Source of the DNA: Pseudomonadota bacterium
GTDB lineage: Bacteria; Pseudomonadota; Gammaproteobacteria; Pseudomonadales; Pseudohongiellaceae
Direction: 5' to 3'
Length of the DNA stretch: 10,115 bases
Assembly (NCBI GenBank): GCA_022563075.1
Contig: JADFOC010000052.1
Span: forward strand, 1 to 10,115
Of the stretch, positions 1 through 6,853 are shown piece after piece. The notes beneath the pieces were generated by a model, which made no database searches, was not told the origin of the DNA, and saw only the letters and a program-made list of their open reading frames with translations. Position numbers and translations under genes: made by a program. The number at the start of each line of letters is the position of its first letter. Within the stretch, counting starts at the first letter, position 1.

Positions 1-725
1 GCCAGCACACCATAAGGGGTCAGGTTTATTACCAATCTGACCAGCTTCATGATGACCGCTTGCGCCGTGTCGATAAACCCATGAAGACGCGCTCCATGCA
101 CCGAGTCTTCCTCACTCACCAGTAGCGCAGCAATACCGAAAATTAAACCGAATACGACAATAGCGATGATGGACGTGTTTCTAGCCTCGGCGAGATCCAC
201 GAATATATTACGCGGCACGAAACTGACTAACAATTCAGGCATACTGAATTCGGCTCGACTGGCAAGCCGGGACTCCAGTACTTCCGCTCGTGCGAGCTCT
301 TGGGCACCATTGGCCAGATCACCGGCATTCAATCCAAACATGCTGGCCAGCATAATGCCAACCAGGGCGGCGATCATCGTAGTAACTACCAGGATACCGA
401 CTATAGAGCCAGCAATTTTGCCCAGCGACTTGATTTCCCCGAGCCTGAGTACCGCCGCAATCATGGTGATGAGAATCAACGGCATGATGATCATGCGTAG
501 CAGGTTCACATAGGAACTGGCGATAACATTAGTCCATTCCAGCGTTTCGGTGGTCACTAATTCGGTGCGACCAAACACTGCCTGCAAATAGAACCCAAAC
601 AGTGAGCCGGCGATCAATCCGGCTAGCACTCGTCGTGACAGCCCGATTTTTATCTTGGCTAATTGAAATAAGAAACTGATCAGCGCCGTAAATAAAATGA
701 GGTTTACGATAGTATATGCCGTCAT
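1..725 (-). CDS. tcyP: TcyP/YdjN-like L-cystine (dicarboxylate/amino acid:cation) symporter, 3' end cut by window
   Basis: Inner-membrane sodium- or proton-coupled symporter of the DAACS family, most like the L-cystine importer TcyP (YdjN). I translated the minus strand from ATG at 723-725 and it stays open to the window edge (241 codons, about half of the usual 460 or so residues). The residues are strongly hydrophobic with several membrane spans. Family-like stretches include YVNLLRMIIMPLI (about 72-84), a run near 117-131 ending SMFGL, PELLVSFVPRNIFVDL (about 163-178), NTSIIAIVVFGLIFGIAAL (about 183-201) and MKLVRLVINLTPYGV (about 226-240). The order and wording closely follow E. coli YdjN as I remember it. 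AGGA lies eight bases before the ATG, and a promoter candidate lies further upstream. Cystine as substrate is inferred from resemblance; another dicarboxylate or amino acid is possible. The C-terminal substrate and cation site is outside the window. Confidence 0.85.
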   Translation of the reverse strand, partial: MTAYTIVNLILFTALISFLFQLAKIKIGLSRRVLAGLIAGSLFGFYLQAVFGRTELVTTETLEWTNVIASSYVNLLRMIIMPLILITMIAAVLRLGEIKSLGKIAGSIVGILVVTTMIAALVGIMLASMFGLNAGDLANGAQELARAEVLESRLASRAEFSMPELLVSFVPRNIFVDLAEARNTSIIAIVVFGLIFGIAALLVSEEDSVHGARLHGFIDTAQAVIMKLVRLVINLTPYGVL

Positions 726-737
726 TGTATTATTCCT

Positions 738-836
738 CTATGCAGACTCACGCCTGCGAATTAGATCCAGCCTATGGGCAGTCATAGCCATTGGTGAGTG
801 CCGGCCGAAGTGCTTCCAATTTGAATACACCCACAT
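738..836 (-). CDS. Possible 32-residue leader ORF ahead of the symporter
   Basis: An ATG at 834-836 opens a 32-codon frame on the minus strand that ends with TAG at 738-740, directly against the AGGA ribosome site of the symporter gene. It starts only a few bases after the predicted -10 box, so it would be translated from a nearly leaderless transcript. The product is basic and begins MWVYSNWKHFGRHSP. It has no cysteine codons, so classical cysteine-sensing attenuation is not suggested. An open frame this short can arise by chance and I recognise no homologue. Confidence 0.2.
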   Translation of the reverse strand: MWVYSNWKHFGRHSPMAMTAHRLDLIRRRESA

Positions 837-846
837 CACCGTTTCG

Positions 847-875
847 AGTATATAACCCGGTGTAATCAAGACCAA
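847..875 (-). promoter_or_regulatory. Candidate sigma70 promoter for the symporter gene
   Basis: Read on the minus strand, TTGGTC (870-875) is followed after exactly 17 bases by TATACT (847-852). This places transcription start near 840, giving a leader of about 115 bases before the symporter ATG. It suggests the symporter can be expressed separately from the cytochrome gene that ends just upstream. The match is good at -10 and moderate at -35. Confidence 0.4.
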
Positions 876-888
876 GTACGCAATCCAA

Positions 889-1542
889 TCAATTCTGAAT
901 GAGCCTCGAGCTTCCCTGGTTGCCAGACAGCGTATTGATGTAACTCACCACGTCGATAATGCCGGTTACATCGCCCAGGCCATTGACCATGGTGCGCATC
1001 TGAGCGCCGTATCTATCCTGGGGATGAGTACCTCGATAGCCGGCCATGAAATTTCTTAACTGGGTGATCAGGTACCAATCGTTCTGCCCCGCCAACGCCG
1101 GCGCAGCAATAGCCTCATTGCCTTCGGCATTGCTGCCGTGACAGGCCGCACAGGTGCCATAGAGGATCTCACCAACAGACGCATCCCCCACGATGGTGAT
1201 CTCTGCCGGCCCTGTCTCCCAACTCCCCACCCATTCAATGATGTCGGCGATGCTGCGGTTGGATAACTTGACAGCCATGGCCCGCATGGCAATACCTTCG
1301 ATGTCGCGGGGGTGAGCCCCGCGTATTCCGGCGCGAAAGTTTTCTAACTGCCGCTGTAGATACCAGGGTTCCATGCCGGCAAGCCGCGGTGCCTGCACCG
1401 CTTCATTGCCTCTGCCGTCGGTGCCGTGACAGCTTGTGCAATACCTGTCATCGTAAGGTTCGCGCTCATTTTCGGCAGCGAAGCTGGACATCCCGTTGAG
1501 CAAGAAAAACAGACAGAGGCTAAACCAGGTCTTTCTTGTCAT
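889..1542 (-). CDS. Periplasmic diheme cytochrome c (c4-like)
   Basis: Electron carrier with two class I cytochrome c domains, 217 residues, close to the usual size of cytochrome c4-type proteins. A Sec signal peptide (hydrophobic core about 6-17, cleavage probably after SFAA near residue 23) sends it to the periplasm, where hemes are attached. CxxCH sites are CTSCH at 35-39 and CAACH at 131-135. The two halves are an obvious duplication: each repeats P.LAG...WYL..QL.NF.AG.RG.HP and ends in MRxM (86-89 and 182-185), whose methionines are candidate sixth heme ligands. GGAG stands nine bases before the ATG. The gene lies 58 bp downstream of a Tat-exported FAD oxidoreductase on the same strand, so it is most likely the electron acceptor of that enzyme, passing electrons on to a terminal oxidase. 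The family call is firm; the partnership is inferred. Confidence 0.92.
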   Translation of the reverse strand: MTRKTWFSLCLFFLLNGMSSFAAENEREPYDDRYCTSCHGTDGRGNEAVQAPRLAGMEPWYLQRQLENFRAGIRGAHPRDIEGIAMRAMAVKLSNRSIADIIEWVGSWETGPAEITIVGDASVGEILYGTCAACHGSNAEGNEAIAAPALAGQNDWYLITQLRNFMAGYRGTHPQDRYGAQMRTMVNGLGDVTGIIDVVSYINTLSGNQGSSRLIQN

Positions 1543-1600
1543 CTACAACTACTCCAGGAAGGGCCAGTTGCCCCTCAAAATTCGACAATGCAGTGCGAGT

Positions 1601-3178
1601 TTAGGCGAGTTCAGCACGAACGCGCCGGTCCAGGTGGGCCAATGCCCACTGCGCCGACATGACGGCACTTTCCTGCCAGGCCGAATGCATACTGATCTGG
1701 TCACCAATGAAATAGTGCCGCCCATTCACTGGGCTTTGTAAGTGGTGATACATCTGCTCTTCGTCATGGGTCCAGCCGCCGCGGCTACGAGTCCACCTGG
1801 CAGAACATCCCAGCATGTGGTTCATGCGATGCCAGGCAATGGTAATCGGCTTTTCCAGCAAATTTCTGTAATTGGGATGCACCTTCTCACCATCTTTTAA
1901 ATGGGCTTCGATCCTGGCACGCTGGGTCATCTTGGTGTGGTAGCTGCCATCACCGTAATCGTAAGACGCCAGCACGATGCCTTTGGCCTTATGGATGCCA
2001 TGACTTGGATACCAGATTTGTTGACTGGGGTTGTTCATCCAGGTTATGCCGCCGTAAATATCCTCTTGCTCCCAGAATCTTTCCTTGGCCTGGAAGGCGG
2101 CCTTATAGGCGGTGCCACGACGCACATATTTCATCGCCGTGACATAGTCGGCGGGAAAGTTGTGCTCTATACCAGTCATGATATGAGTAGGAATACAGTT
2201 AAAGCAGTAATCTGCCTTGATTAGATGTCTGACGCCATCCTGGTCATAGGCAACCTCAACGCCATCATCCCTAACGTGCACCGAGGCAACCCTGGCGCGG
2301 TATTTCACTCTGTCACCGACATGATTGGTGAAGCCCTGGATGAGCTTGTCCATACCGCCAACTGCTTGCAACAGTATCGGGCCGGTATCACCTTCGTTGG
2401 CACTCATCAGGCCCCGTCCGGCCTGGGACTTGAGTAGATCTCGAAAGGCGATCATGTCCTTTTGCACGCCGTGATTCAAAAAACCGCCCGCGGCATAGCC
2501 GGCTCGGAAGCTGCCCCGATAGAGGTCGTCTTCACCAAGATCCCCGAAAGAACGAATCATTCCCAGCAGCGTTTCGGCTTCGCGCACGGTGAACGGCGCG
2601 TTCATTTCCTCGATAGTCAGGGATTTGGCCAGTAGTTCCGCCATGAATCCACGCATGTTGGTGGTGTAGTCGATATTTCGGATAGCCTTGCCGCCGAGCA
2701 GGTTGTCGTCCTGAACATAGGAAGTCTTGTTTTCATTGATGAAAACTTCCAGCTCCACTCCTAGTTCTTTGCAGTAGGCCAACACGTTTCGATGGATGCT
2801 GGGAATTCGTGCCGCTCCGGCATTGAAATACATATGTGGCTCATCATCGAACTCACAGTACTGGCGATTACCGATTTCGTCGATCAGGTCGCCGTGACGA
2901 ACGGTAAAAATACGTCCACCACAGCGGTGGGAGGCCTCCAAGATAGTGCAATCGTAGCCATACTTGCCTAACTCATAGGCCACCGTTAGTCCAGAGAGGC
3001 CACTGCCTAAGATGGTGACTTTTCGATTGCTGGCACCAAGATTAAGTAGATCGAGAGTAGCTGCCGTTGCACCACCGGGTAATAATCCCAGAGCGGCACC
3101 CGCCTTGAGCGCAGCAGCAGTGCCACCGGTGGCCGCTAACAAATTGAGAAATTCGCGACGACTGACTAACTTCGACAC
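1601..3178 (-). CDS. Tat-exported FAD-dependent amine oxidase-family dehydrogenase
   Basis: Flavoenzyme of the flavin amine oxidase / L-amino acid oxidase superfamily, 525 residues. The N-terminus is a twin-arginine signal (SRREFL at 6-11, then an Ala/Gly-rich hydrophobic stretch to about 45), so it is folded with FAD and exported to the periplasm. The FAD Rossmann motif is VTILGSGLSGL (54-64), with the ribose-binding Glu at 81 and GGRIFT at 87-92. The C-terminal flavin motif is YFIGDQIS (489-496) followed by SAWQESAVMSA (499-509). The start is GTG with a G-rich ribosome site (AGGGGGG) seven bases upstream; it is chosen because it places the Tat motif correctly. The substrate cannot be read from sequence: amines, amino acids and polyamine-like compounds are all possible. 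The downstream diheme cytochrome suggests it works as a dehydrogenase passing electrons to cytochrome c rather than as a peroxide-forming oxidase, as reported for nicotine oxidoreductase NicA2. Confidence 0.88.
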   Translation of the reverse strand: MSKLVSRREFLNLLAATGGTAAALKAGAALGLLPGGATAATLDLLNLGASNRKVTILGSGLSGLTVAYELGKYGYDCTILEASHRCGGRIFTVRHGDLIDEIGNRQYCEFDDEPHMYFNAGAARIPSIHRNVLAYCKELGVELEVFINENKTSYVQDDNLLGGKAIRNIDYTTNMRGFMAELLAKSLTIEEMNAPFTVREAETLLGMIRSFGDLGEDDLYRGSFRAGYAAGGFLNHGVQKDMIAFRDLLKSQAGRGLMSANEGDTGPILLQAVGGMDKLIQGFTNHVGDRVKYRARVASVHVRDDGVEVAYDQDGVRHLIKADYCFNCIPTHIMTGIEHNFPADYVTAMKYVRRGTAYKAAFQAKERFWEQEDIYGGITWMNNPSQQIWYPSHGIHKAKGIVLASYDYGDGSYHTKMTQRARIEAHLKDGEKVHPNYRNLLEKPITIAWHRMNHMLGCSARWTRSRGGWTHDEEQMYHHLQSPVNGRHYFIGDQISMHSAWQESAVMSAQWALAHLDRRVRAELA

Positions 3179-3209
3179 GCAGACACCCCCCTAGTTATCA
3201 CTCGTGCTG

Positions 3210-3240
3210 CTTATAATGATTCATCCATAAAATATTGCAA
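3210..3240 (-). promoter_or_regulatory. Candidate promoter for the flavoenzyme-cytochrome unit
   Basis: On the minus strand TTGCAA (3235-3240) precedes TATAAG (3210-3215) with a 19-base spacer, or the overlapping TTATAA with 18. The -10 is good and the spacer is slightly long. It lies about 32 bases upstream of the GTG start. The rest of 3179-3450, between the two divergent genes, shows no reading frame or repeat that I can support; a plus-strand promoter for the cupin gene must lie there but none stands out. Confidence 0.35.
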
Positions 3241-3440
3241 GATTCACTCCGGGGCTATTGAAAATGGCATGCTGGCGTCCGCGCAGGGCAATCACTTTAT
3301 TTCGCAACTGGTTGAATTTGTCGGCTGCACTTTTCCCTGTTTTAGGCATAAAATCAAGTCGAATGGTCAAATCCGGAGTCTCTCCCCACTATTCAAACAT
3401 CCAACTCGTTGTTTAAACATCCATTCCAGATTTGCATGAT

Positions 3441-3444
3441 GAGG
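3441..3444 (+). promoter_or_regulatory. Ribosome binding site that fixes the cupin start
   Basis: GAGG six bases before ATG 3451. Alternative in-frame starts upstream (TTG at 3409, ATG at 3436 and 3439) lack a comparable site and would add residues not expected for a small cupin, so the ATG at 3451 is preferred. Confidence 0.6.
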
Positions 3445-3450
3445 CACCCC

Positions 3451-3765
3451 ATGGCGTTACCTGAATATTATCCTGAATTAATTCGCAATCTGCCCGCATT
3501 TGGAGGCCGTTTCGAAGCCTATAAACTGGAAGCTAAAAACTGTGAAGTGTTATTCGCGACCTATCCCGCAGGCACCGTGATTGCTCCGCATCAACACGCC
3601 ACCGACAATGTCGGTGTTATCACCAAGGGAGAGTTGTTACTGACGATGAATGGCGCAACCCAGTTGATCACTGCCGGTAGTTGGTATCATGTTCCCGCGG
3701 CAACCGAACACAGCGCCGAGTTCAGCATTGACACCGCAGAAATTGAATTCTGGTTTAGCGATTAG
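3451..3765 (+). CDS. Small single-domain cupin protein
   Basis: A 104-residue cytoplasmic protein with one cupin beta-barrel. Motif 1 is PAGTVIAPHQHATDNVGVITKGEL (39-62), with metal-ligand candidates His47 and His49. The usual third ligand Glu appears to be replaced, the aligned positions reading DNVGVI. Motif 2 is AGSWYHVPAATEHSAEF (75-91), with His87 as the usual last ligand. Lone cupins of this size act as metal-dependent small-molecule enzymes, isomerases or ligand sensors; no specific reaction can be assigned. It is transcribed divergently from the flavoenzyme gene across about 270 bp, so it could share a regulatory region and possibly a pathway with it. Its stop codon overlaps that of the convergent receiver-domain remnant. 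Confidence 0.82.
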   Translation: MALPEYYPELIRNLPAFGGRFEAYKLEAKNCEVLFATYPAGTVIAPHQHATDNVGVITKGELLLTMNGATQLITAGSWYHVPAATEHSAEFSIDTAEIEFWFSD

Positions 3766-4109
3766 TTGCGGGCGGACAATGCCCCAACGATAGTATGGGA
3801 CAGCTCTACTAGGGTAAACGGTTTTCGCCTGACTGAGCTATAAGCGGCTTGGTTCGCGTTGTCCTGGTCTAACATGTCACGGTATCCAATACCCACCACT
3901 ACCGGCAAATCGGCACGAACTCTTCGCATCGATTCCAGCAACCGGGTTCCGGTTATAACCGGCATGGTTTGATTGGAAATGCGCAGGTCGAATCTGTCCG
4001 GTTCTCGCTGAAAAATTTCAAGGGCTTCGACGCCATCGCCGTAAGCTGCCACCACATAGCCAGTGTTCCAGCAAAGAGAATGCGCCGATTGGGAATCGAG
4101 CACCGCCAA
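3762..4109 (-). pseudogene. Degenerate response-regulator receiver (REC) domain
   Basis: The product resembles the C-terminal receiver domain of hybrid sensor kinases: GYVVAAYGDGVEALEIF, then PDRFDLRISNQTMP, LPVVVGIGY and RRKPFTLVEL. In the family the phosphorylated aspartate sits in DLVITDQTMP. Here the position is Asn46 (codon AAT, one transition from GAT). The conserved Thr before GY has become Ile, and the N-terminal acidic pair (VDDE) is not recognisable, with the spacing to GY shortened. The Lys of KPF survives (about 96). No ATG start exists: translation would need TTG at 4107-4109 without a good ribosome site, and an in-frame TGA lies 15 bases further upstream. No kinase gene flanks it. 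It is most likely a decaying remnant, although a phosphorylation-independent pseudo-receiver cannot be excluded. The last four bases overlap the end of the cupin gene tail to tail. Confidence 0.65.
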
Positions 4110-4111
4110 CA

Positions 4112-4132
4112 GAAGTAGTTCTCAGCTACTTC
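4112..4132 (-). repeat. Perfect 7-bp stem inverted repeat after the serine hydrolase gene
   Basis: GAAGTAG (4112-4118) and CTACTTC (4126-4132) can form a 7-bp hairpin with a 7-base loop, about 30 bases past the stop of the minus-strand serine hydrolase gene. It is AT-leaning and has no clean U-tract, so it is at best a weak terminator or an mRNA 3'-end structure. Confidence 0.35.
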
Positions 4133-4160
4133 CACGTCTCCAGATCTCTGGACAGGTCCA

Positions 4161-5459
4161 CTAATCTATGATCGCCTGATGTGCCAGCACCTGAAAATCC
4201 TGGCGGATGTTCATGTGGTTATAGGGGCGCACCTGGGTCATCAGGATGCCAATCAGTTCCTGCTCCCGATCGATCCAGGCCAGGGTGCAGTACGCCCCAC
4301 CCCAGTACGCAGATCCAACCGTCAGTGGAGTCGCCGCTTCGCCCCGGTCTTCGATGACCGCCCAACCGAGCCCGAACCCCTTACCGGGTCCTGGCAGCCA
4401 AAGTGGCAGATCGCCGGTGTGATTCTCCATCATCAGACTAAGAGTATTGGGTGAAAGCAGACGTGCACCGTCGAGCTCGCCACCGTTTAACATGGCTTGT
4501 TGAAATCTCAGATAATCTCGCGTGGTCGACACCAGACCACCGGCGCCGCGGAACACGCGCTTGTTCTCGCTAGTAATCCAGCGACTGGCATTGGAACCAG
4601 GATCCTGCAGCACGATTTCATTGTTATTTGGTCCTGGCGTGTACTGCGACATCAGGCGACCGCCCTTGTCGTCATCCATGAAAAAGTGTGTGTCGGTCAT
4701 GGCCAGTGGCTCGAAGATCCGCTCCTGCATGAAATCAGCCAGGGTCTGGCCTGATATCACTTCCACCAGGCGCCCAACTACGGTGGTGGCGGCGGAGTAC
4801 TGCCATTCCTCACCTGGCTGATAGTTCAGCGGCAATCCTGCCAATCTACCGATATAGGATTCCAGGGTGTCTTCCGCGAAGACTTGTATCTGTGAGGCAT
4901 AGTAGGAGGTATTGCCACGATAACTATTGGCAAGACCGGCTGTATGGGTGAGCATGTCTCTGATAGTTGCAGGCCGATTAACCGGAATCAGTTCGCCGGT
5001 GTTGCCACTGGAATCACTGGTGGTAGAGACTACTTGGTTTTCAAATTCGGGAATGAATTTACTTACCGGGTCCCTTAATTGAAAAGCCCCTTCTTCCCAT
5101 AGCATCATCAGCGCGACGGAGGTGATTGGCTTGGTCATGGAAGCGATGCGAAACATCGCGTCTGCACGCATCGGCGTCTGGCTATCCACATCCATGTAAC
5201 CCTGGATCTCAAAATGCACCACCTTGCCTTTTCGAGCCACCAAAGTAATGACACCTGGCACTAATTTTTGATCGATATACTTCTGCATGGCTGGTCGAAT
5301 TCGAGCGAGGCGTTCGCTGGACATCCCCACCAACTCAGGTGAAACTGTCGGCAAACCAGGATCAGTATTTTGAGAATTCGCTATGTTTGGCAACAACAAC
5401 ATAGTCGCTATTGTTGAAAAAACAGTGAGCATAACTTTTGTGCGTTGGGGCAGCTTCAT
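4161..5459 (-). CDS. Exported serine hydrolase, class C beta-lactamase / EstB esterase family
   Basis: A 432-residue penicillin-binding-like serine hydrolase with an N-terminal signal peptide (basic start KLPQRTK, hydrophobic core about 9-24, cleavage near ANS-Q at 29/30), acting in the periplasm. The nucleophile motif SMTK is at 107-110, with Ser107 and Lys110. The second motif is YSA at 221-223, with catalytic Tyr221 but Ala in place of the Asn of true AmpC enzymes. The KTG-equivalent appears as WGG near 386-388. These replacements are typical of the esterase / D-aminopeptidase branch of the family rather than of antibiotic-hydrolysing beta-lactamases, so an esterase or transesterase activity is more likely than resistance. 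The start is secure: AAGGAG lies six bases before the ATG. An exported NTF2-like gene lies 143 bp upstream on the same strand and could be cotranscribed. The substrate is unknown. Confidence 0.9.
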   Translation of the reverse strand: MKLPQRTKVMLTVFSTIATMLLLPNIANSQNTDPGLPTVSPELVGMSSERLARIRPAMQKYIDQKLVPGVITLVARKGKVVHFEIQGYMDVDSQTPMRADAMFRIASMTKPITSVALMMLWEEGAFQLRDPVSKFIPEFENQVVSTTSDSSGNTGELIPVNRPATIRDMLTHTAGLANSYRGNTSYYASQIQVFAEDTLESYIGRLAGLPLNYQPGEEWQYSAATTVVGRLVEVISGQTLADFMQERIFEPLAMTDTHFFMDDDKGGRLMSQYTPGPNNNEIVLQDPGSNASRWITSENKRVFRGAGGLVSTTRDYLRFQQAMLNGGELDGARLLSPNTLSLMMENHTGDLPLWLPGPGKGFGLGWAVIEDRGEAATPLTVGSAYWGGAYCTLAWIDREQELIGILMTQVRPYNHMNIRQDFQVLAHQAIID

Positions 5460-5602
5460 GGCTGACTCCTTTGAATGTTATTTAGGGCACCTCTGAACAA
5501 TGCAGTGATGCCCTTGTTTATTTATTTTGCAAGACACTCAGGTCACCACTACTTTAATTTTTCACCGCCGTCAGCATCGACCAATACACCATTACAATCA
5601 AG

Positions 5603-6070
5603 CTATGGCGCTAAACTGGATCTTGCCTGTGTTCCCCAATGTCCATCAACATTGGTGACAATGTAGAGAGACTGATAGGTGGCAATGGGTTGGTTATCGC
5701 TGTTGAAGCGTTGGAACACGGTAGCTACATGTACCTTGTCAGGCGATGCCAGTGTCACATCACGGCTTAACCAATGAGAATGATCCCAGCCGAGCCGCGA
5801 CAAAGATTCAAAGGCTCTGGTTTGAGCAAATTCCTCGGCGCTCTGCCACACGGTTACCCCACCGCTGGCGAATCGTACATGCGGATAGTTAAGCGATGCC
5901 GCCCAGGCCTGAGGGTCTCTGGCGTTGAAGGACAACATGAATTCATCCAGTGCAGCCATGGCGCCGACGATAGCTTGCTCGATTTCATCGTCGCTCTGTG
6001 CTGCAGCCGATGCATTGATGAACAGGACACTGAAGGCAATTAATACGCTGGTAAGGGAACGGGATAACAT
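5603..6070 (-). CDS. Exported NTF2-like (SnoaL/DUF4440-type) protein
   Basis: A 155-residue protein with a signal peptide (hydrophobic core about 8-20, cleavage around ASAAA-Q at 24/25) and then a single NTF2-like cone fold. Visible family features are an initial helix (EIEQAIVGAMAALDEFMLSF), the NARDPQAWAASLNYPHVRF stretch, and the final strand pattern ATYQSLYIVTNVDGHWGTQARS typical of this superfamily. Members bind small ligands or act as isomerases and hydrolases; many are of unknown role. No catalytic residues can be named with confidence. The start has a strong site, GAGGAG six bases before the ATG, and a promoter candidate lies just upstream. It precedes the serine hydrolase gene on the same strand. 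Confidence 0.75.
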   Translation of the reverse strand: MLSRSLTSVLIAFSVLFINASAAAQSDDEIEQAIVGAMAALDEFMLSFNARDPQAWAASLNYPHVRFASGGVTVWQSAEEFAQTRAFESLSRLGWDHSHWLSRDVTLASPDKVHVATVFQRFNSDNQPIATYQSLYIVTNVDGHWGTQARSSLAP

Positions 6071-6102
6071 AAGTTTCTCCTCAAGATTTTCATTTTGGAG
6101 GC

Positions 6103-6131
6103 AGAATAACAGGGATTATCAATCAGTCCAA
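6103..6131 (-). promoter_or_regulatory. Candidate sigma70 promoter for the NTF2-like gene
   Basis: On the minus strand TTGGAC (6126-6131) is followed after 17 bases by TATTCT (6103-6108). Start of transcription would be near 6097, leaving a short leader that carries the GAGGAG ribosome site. Position and spacing fit well and the hexamers are moderate matches. Confidence 0.4.
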
Positions 6132-6172
6132 ATGGTTGCGGCGAGGGGATAGATCGATGCTGCAGTGGGTGC

Positions 6173-6826
6173 TCAAGTCACCGGCAGATGTCCGACCTTG
6201 ACCCATAGCAGCGTCTCTTCTTTTACATAGGGCTGGTGCTGACTCATGTGGGGACTTCGAATCCAGGTACCGGCGGGATAACGCCCATGCTCGTCAAATA
6301 ATTCACCCCTGAGCACGTAAATCTCCTCACCTCCAGGGTGTGCGTGCCGCTGAAACGCCTCGCCTGCAGGCCAGTGCACCAGGGTAACGGATTCCGCGCC
6401 ATGCGTATGCAGCGGCAACACGCGAAGATTACCCTGCCCCGGCTGCCATGCAGCCGAATTGGAATCGATACAGACCCGCTCCGCGTCATCGCTCTGGAAC
6501 TGATGCAGTTTCACCAGAATCACACAGCCTTCGGTGCTGAATGGCGCATGGCGAAAACCTTCCGGATTTCTGAAATAGGTTCCTGCCGCGTAATCGCCGG
6601 TTGCATCGGAGAAAATGCCTTCCAGCACCAGAATCTCCTCCCCCAGGGGGTGAGCGTGCTCCGAAAATTTTGCACCAGGGTCATAACGAACGATGCTGGT
6701 GGCATGACCTCGCTCGGCGTCTTCTCTGGCTAAGGGCTTGCGCCATACTCCCGGTTTGGGACTGGAGACCCAGGCCAGGTCGCCACTATCTATCACCACC
6801 CTCTTAGTGAAATCCATGTTCAGCAT
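6173..6826 (-). CDS. Two-domain cupin of the ChrR anti-sigma-factor cupin type
   Basis: A 217-residue cytoplasmic protein made of two cupin domains like the C-terminal domain of the zinc anti-sigma factor ChrR. Domain 1 has YDPGAKFSEHAHPLGEEILVLEG (48-70), with His57, His59 and Glu63/64, and a distal His93. Domain 2 has HWPAGEAFQRHAHPGGEEIYVLRG (151-174), with His161, His163 and Glu167/168, and His197. Both domains therefore keep a full metal-ligand set. The zinc-binding N-terminal anti-sigma domain of real ChrR is absent and no sigma-factor gene is nearby, so it is probably a metalloenzyme or sensor rather than an anti-sigma factor. The gene begins 27 bp after the mlaA stop and is probably its operon partner. 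No strong ribosome site precedes either ATG (codon 1 or codon 4), so the start is uncertain by three codons. Confidence 0.85.
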   Translation of the reverse strand: MLNMDFTKRVVIDSGDLAWVSSPKPGVWRKPLAREDAERGHATSIVRYDPGAKFSEHAHPLGEEILVLEGIFSDATGDYAAGTYFRNPEGFRHAPFSTEGCVILVKLHQFQSDDAERVCIDSNSAAWQPGQGNLRVLPLHTHGAESVTLVHWPAGEAFQRHAHPGGEEIYVLRGELFDEHGRYPAGTWIRSPHMSQHQPYVKEETLLWVKVGHLPVT

Positions 6827-6853
6827 GCTTGTCTTAGGCCCGATTCTTCCCGG

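Noticed and set aside
166..513. Plus-strand reading frame of 115 codons
   Set aside because: It lies wholly opposite the symporter gene, whose minus-strand translation matches a known family; the plus-strand product is low-complexity and resembles nothing.
1426..2437. Several plus-strand open frames
   Set aside because: All are antisense to the cytochrome or flavoenzyme genes and have no family features or credible ribosome sites.
3953..4135. Minus-strand frame of 60 codons beginning before the receiver remnant
   Set aside because: It is in a different frame from the recognisable receiver sequence and shows no resemblance to the missing receiver N-terminus, so it does not rescue it by frameshift.
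4141..4152. CCAGA-TC-TCTGG near-palindrome
   Set aside because: The two-base centre cannot form a hairpin loop, and there is no second copy or regulator linked to it.
5484..5514. AGGGCA/TGCCCT inverted repeat upstream of the serine hydrolase, possibly a terminator or small mobile-element end
   Set aside because: The stem is only 6 bp with a 19-base loop. The U-rich tail is on the plus strand, where no gene reads into it, and no target duplication or second copy is seen in the window.
6173..6826. Annotation of the double cupin as anti-sigma factor ChrR
   Set aside because: The N-terminal zinc-binding anti-sigma domain is absent and no sigma factor gene is adjacent; only the cupin part resembles ChrR.
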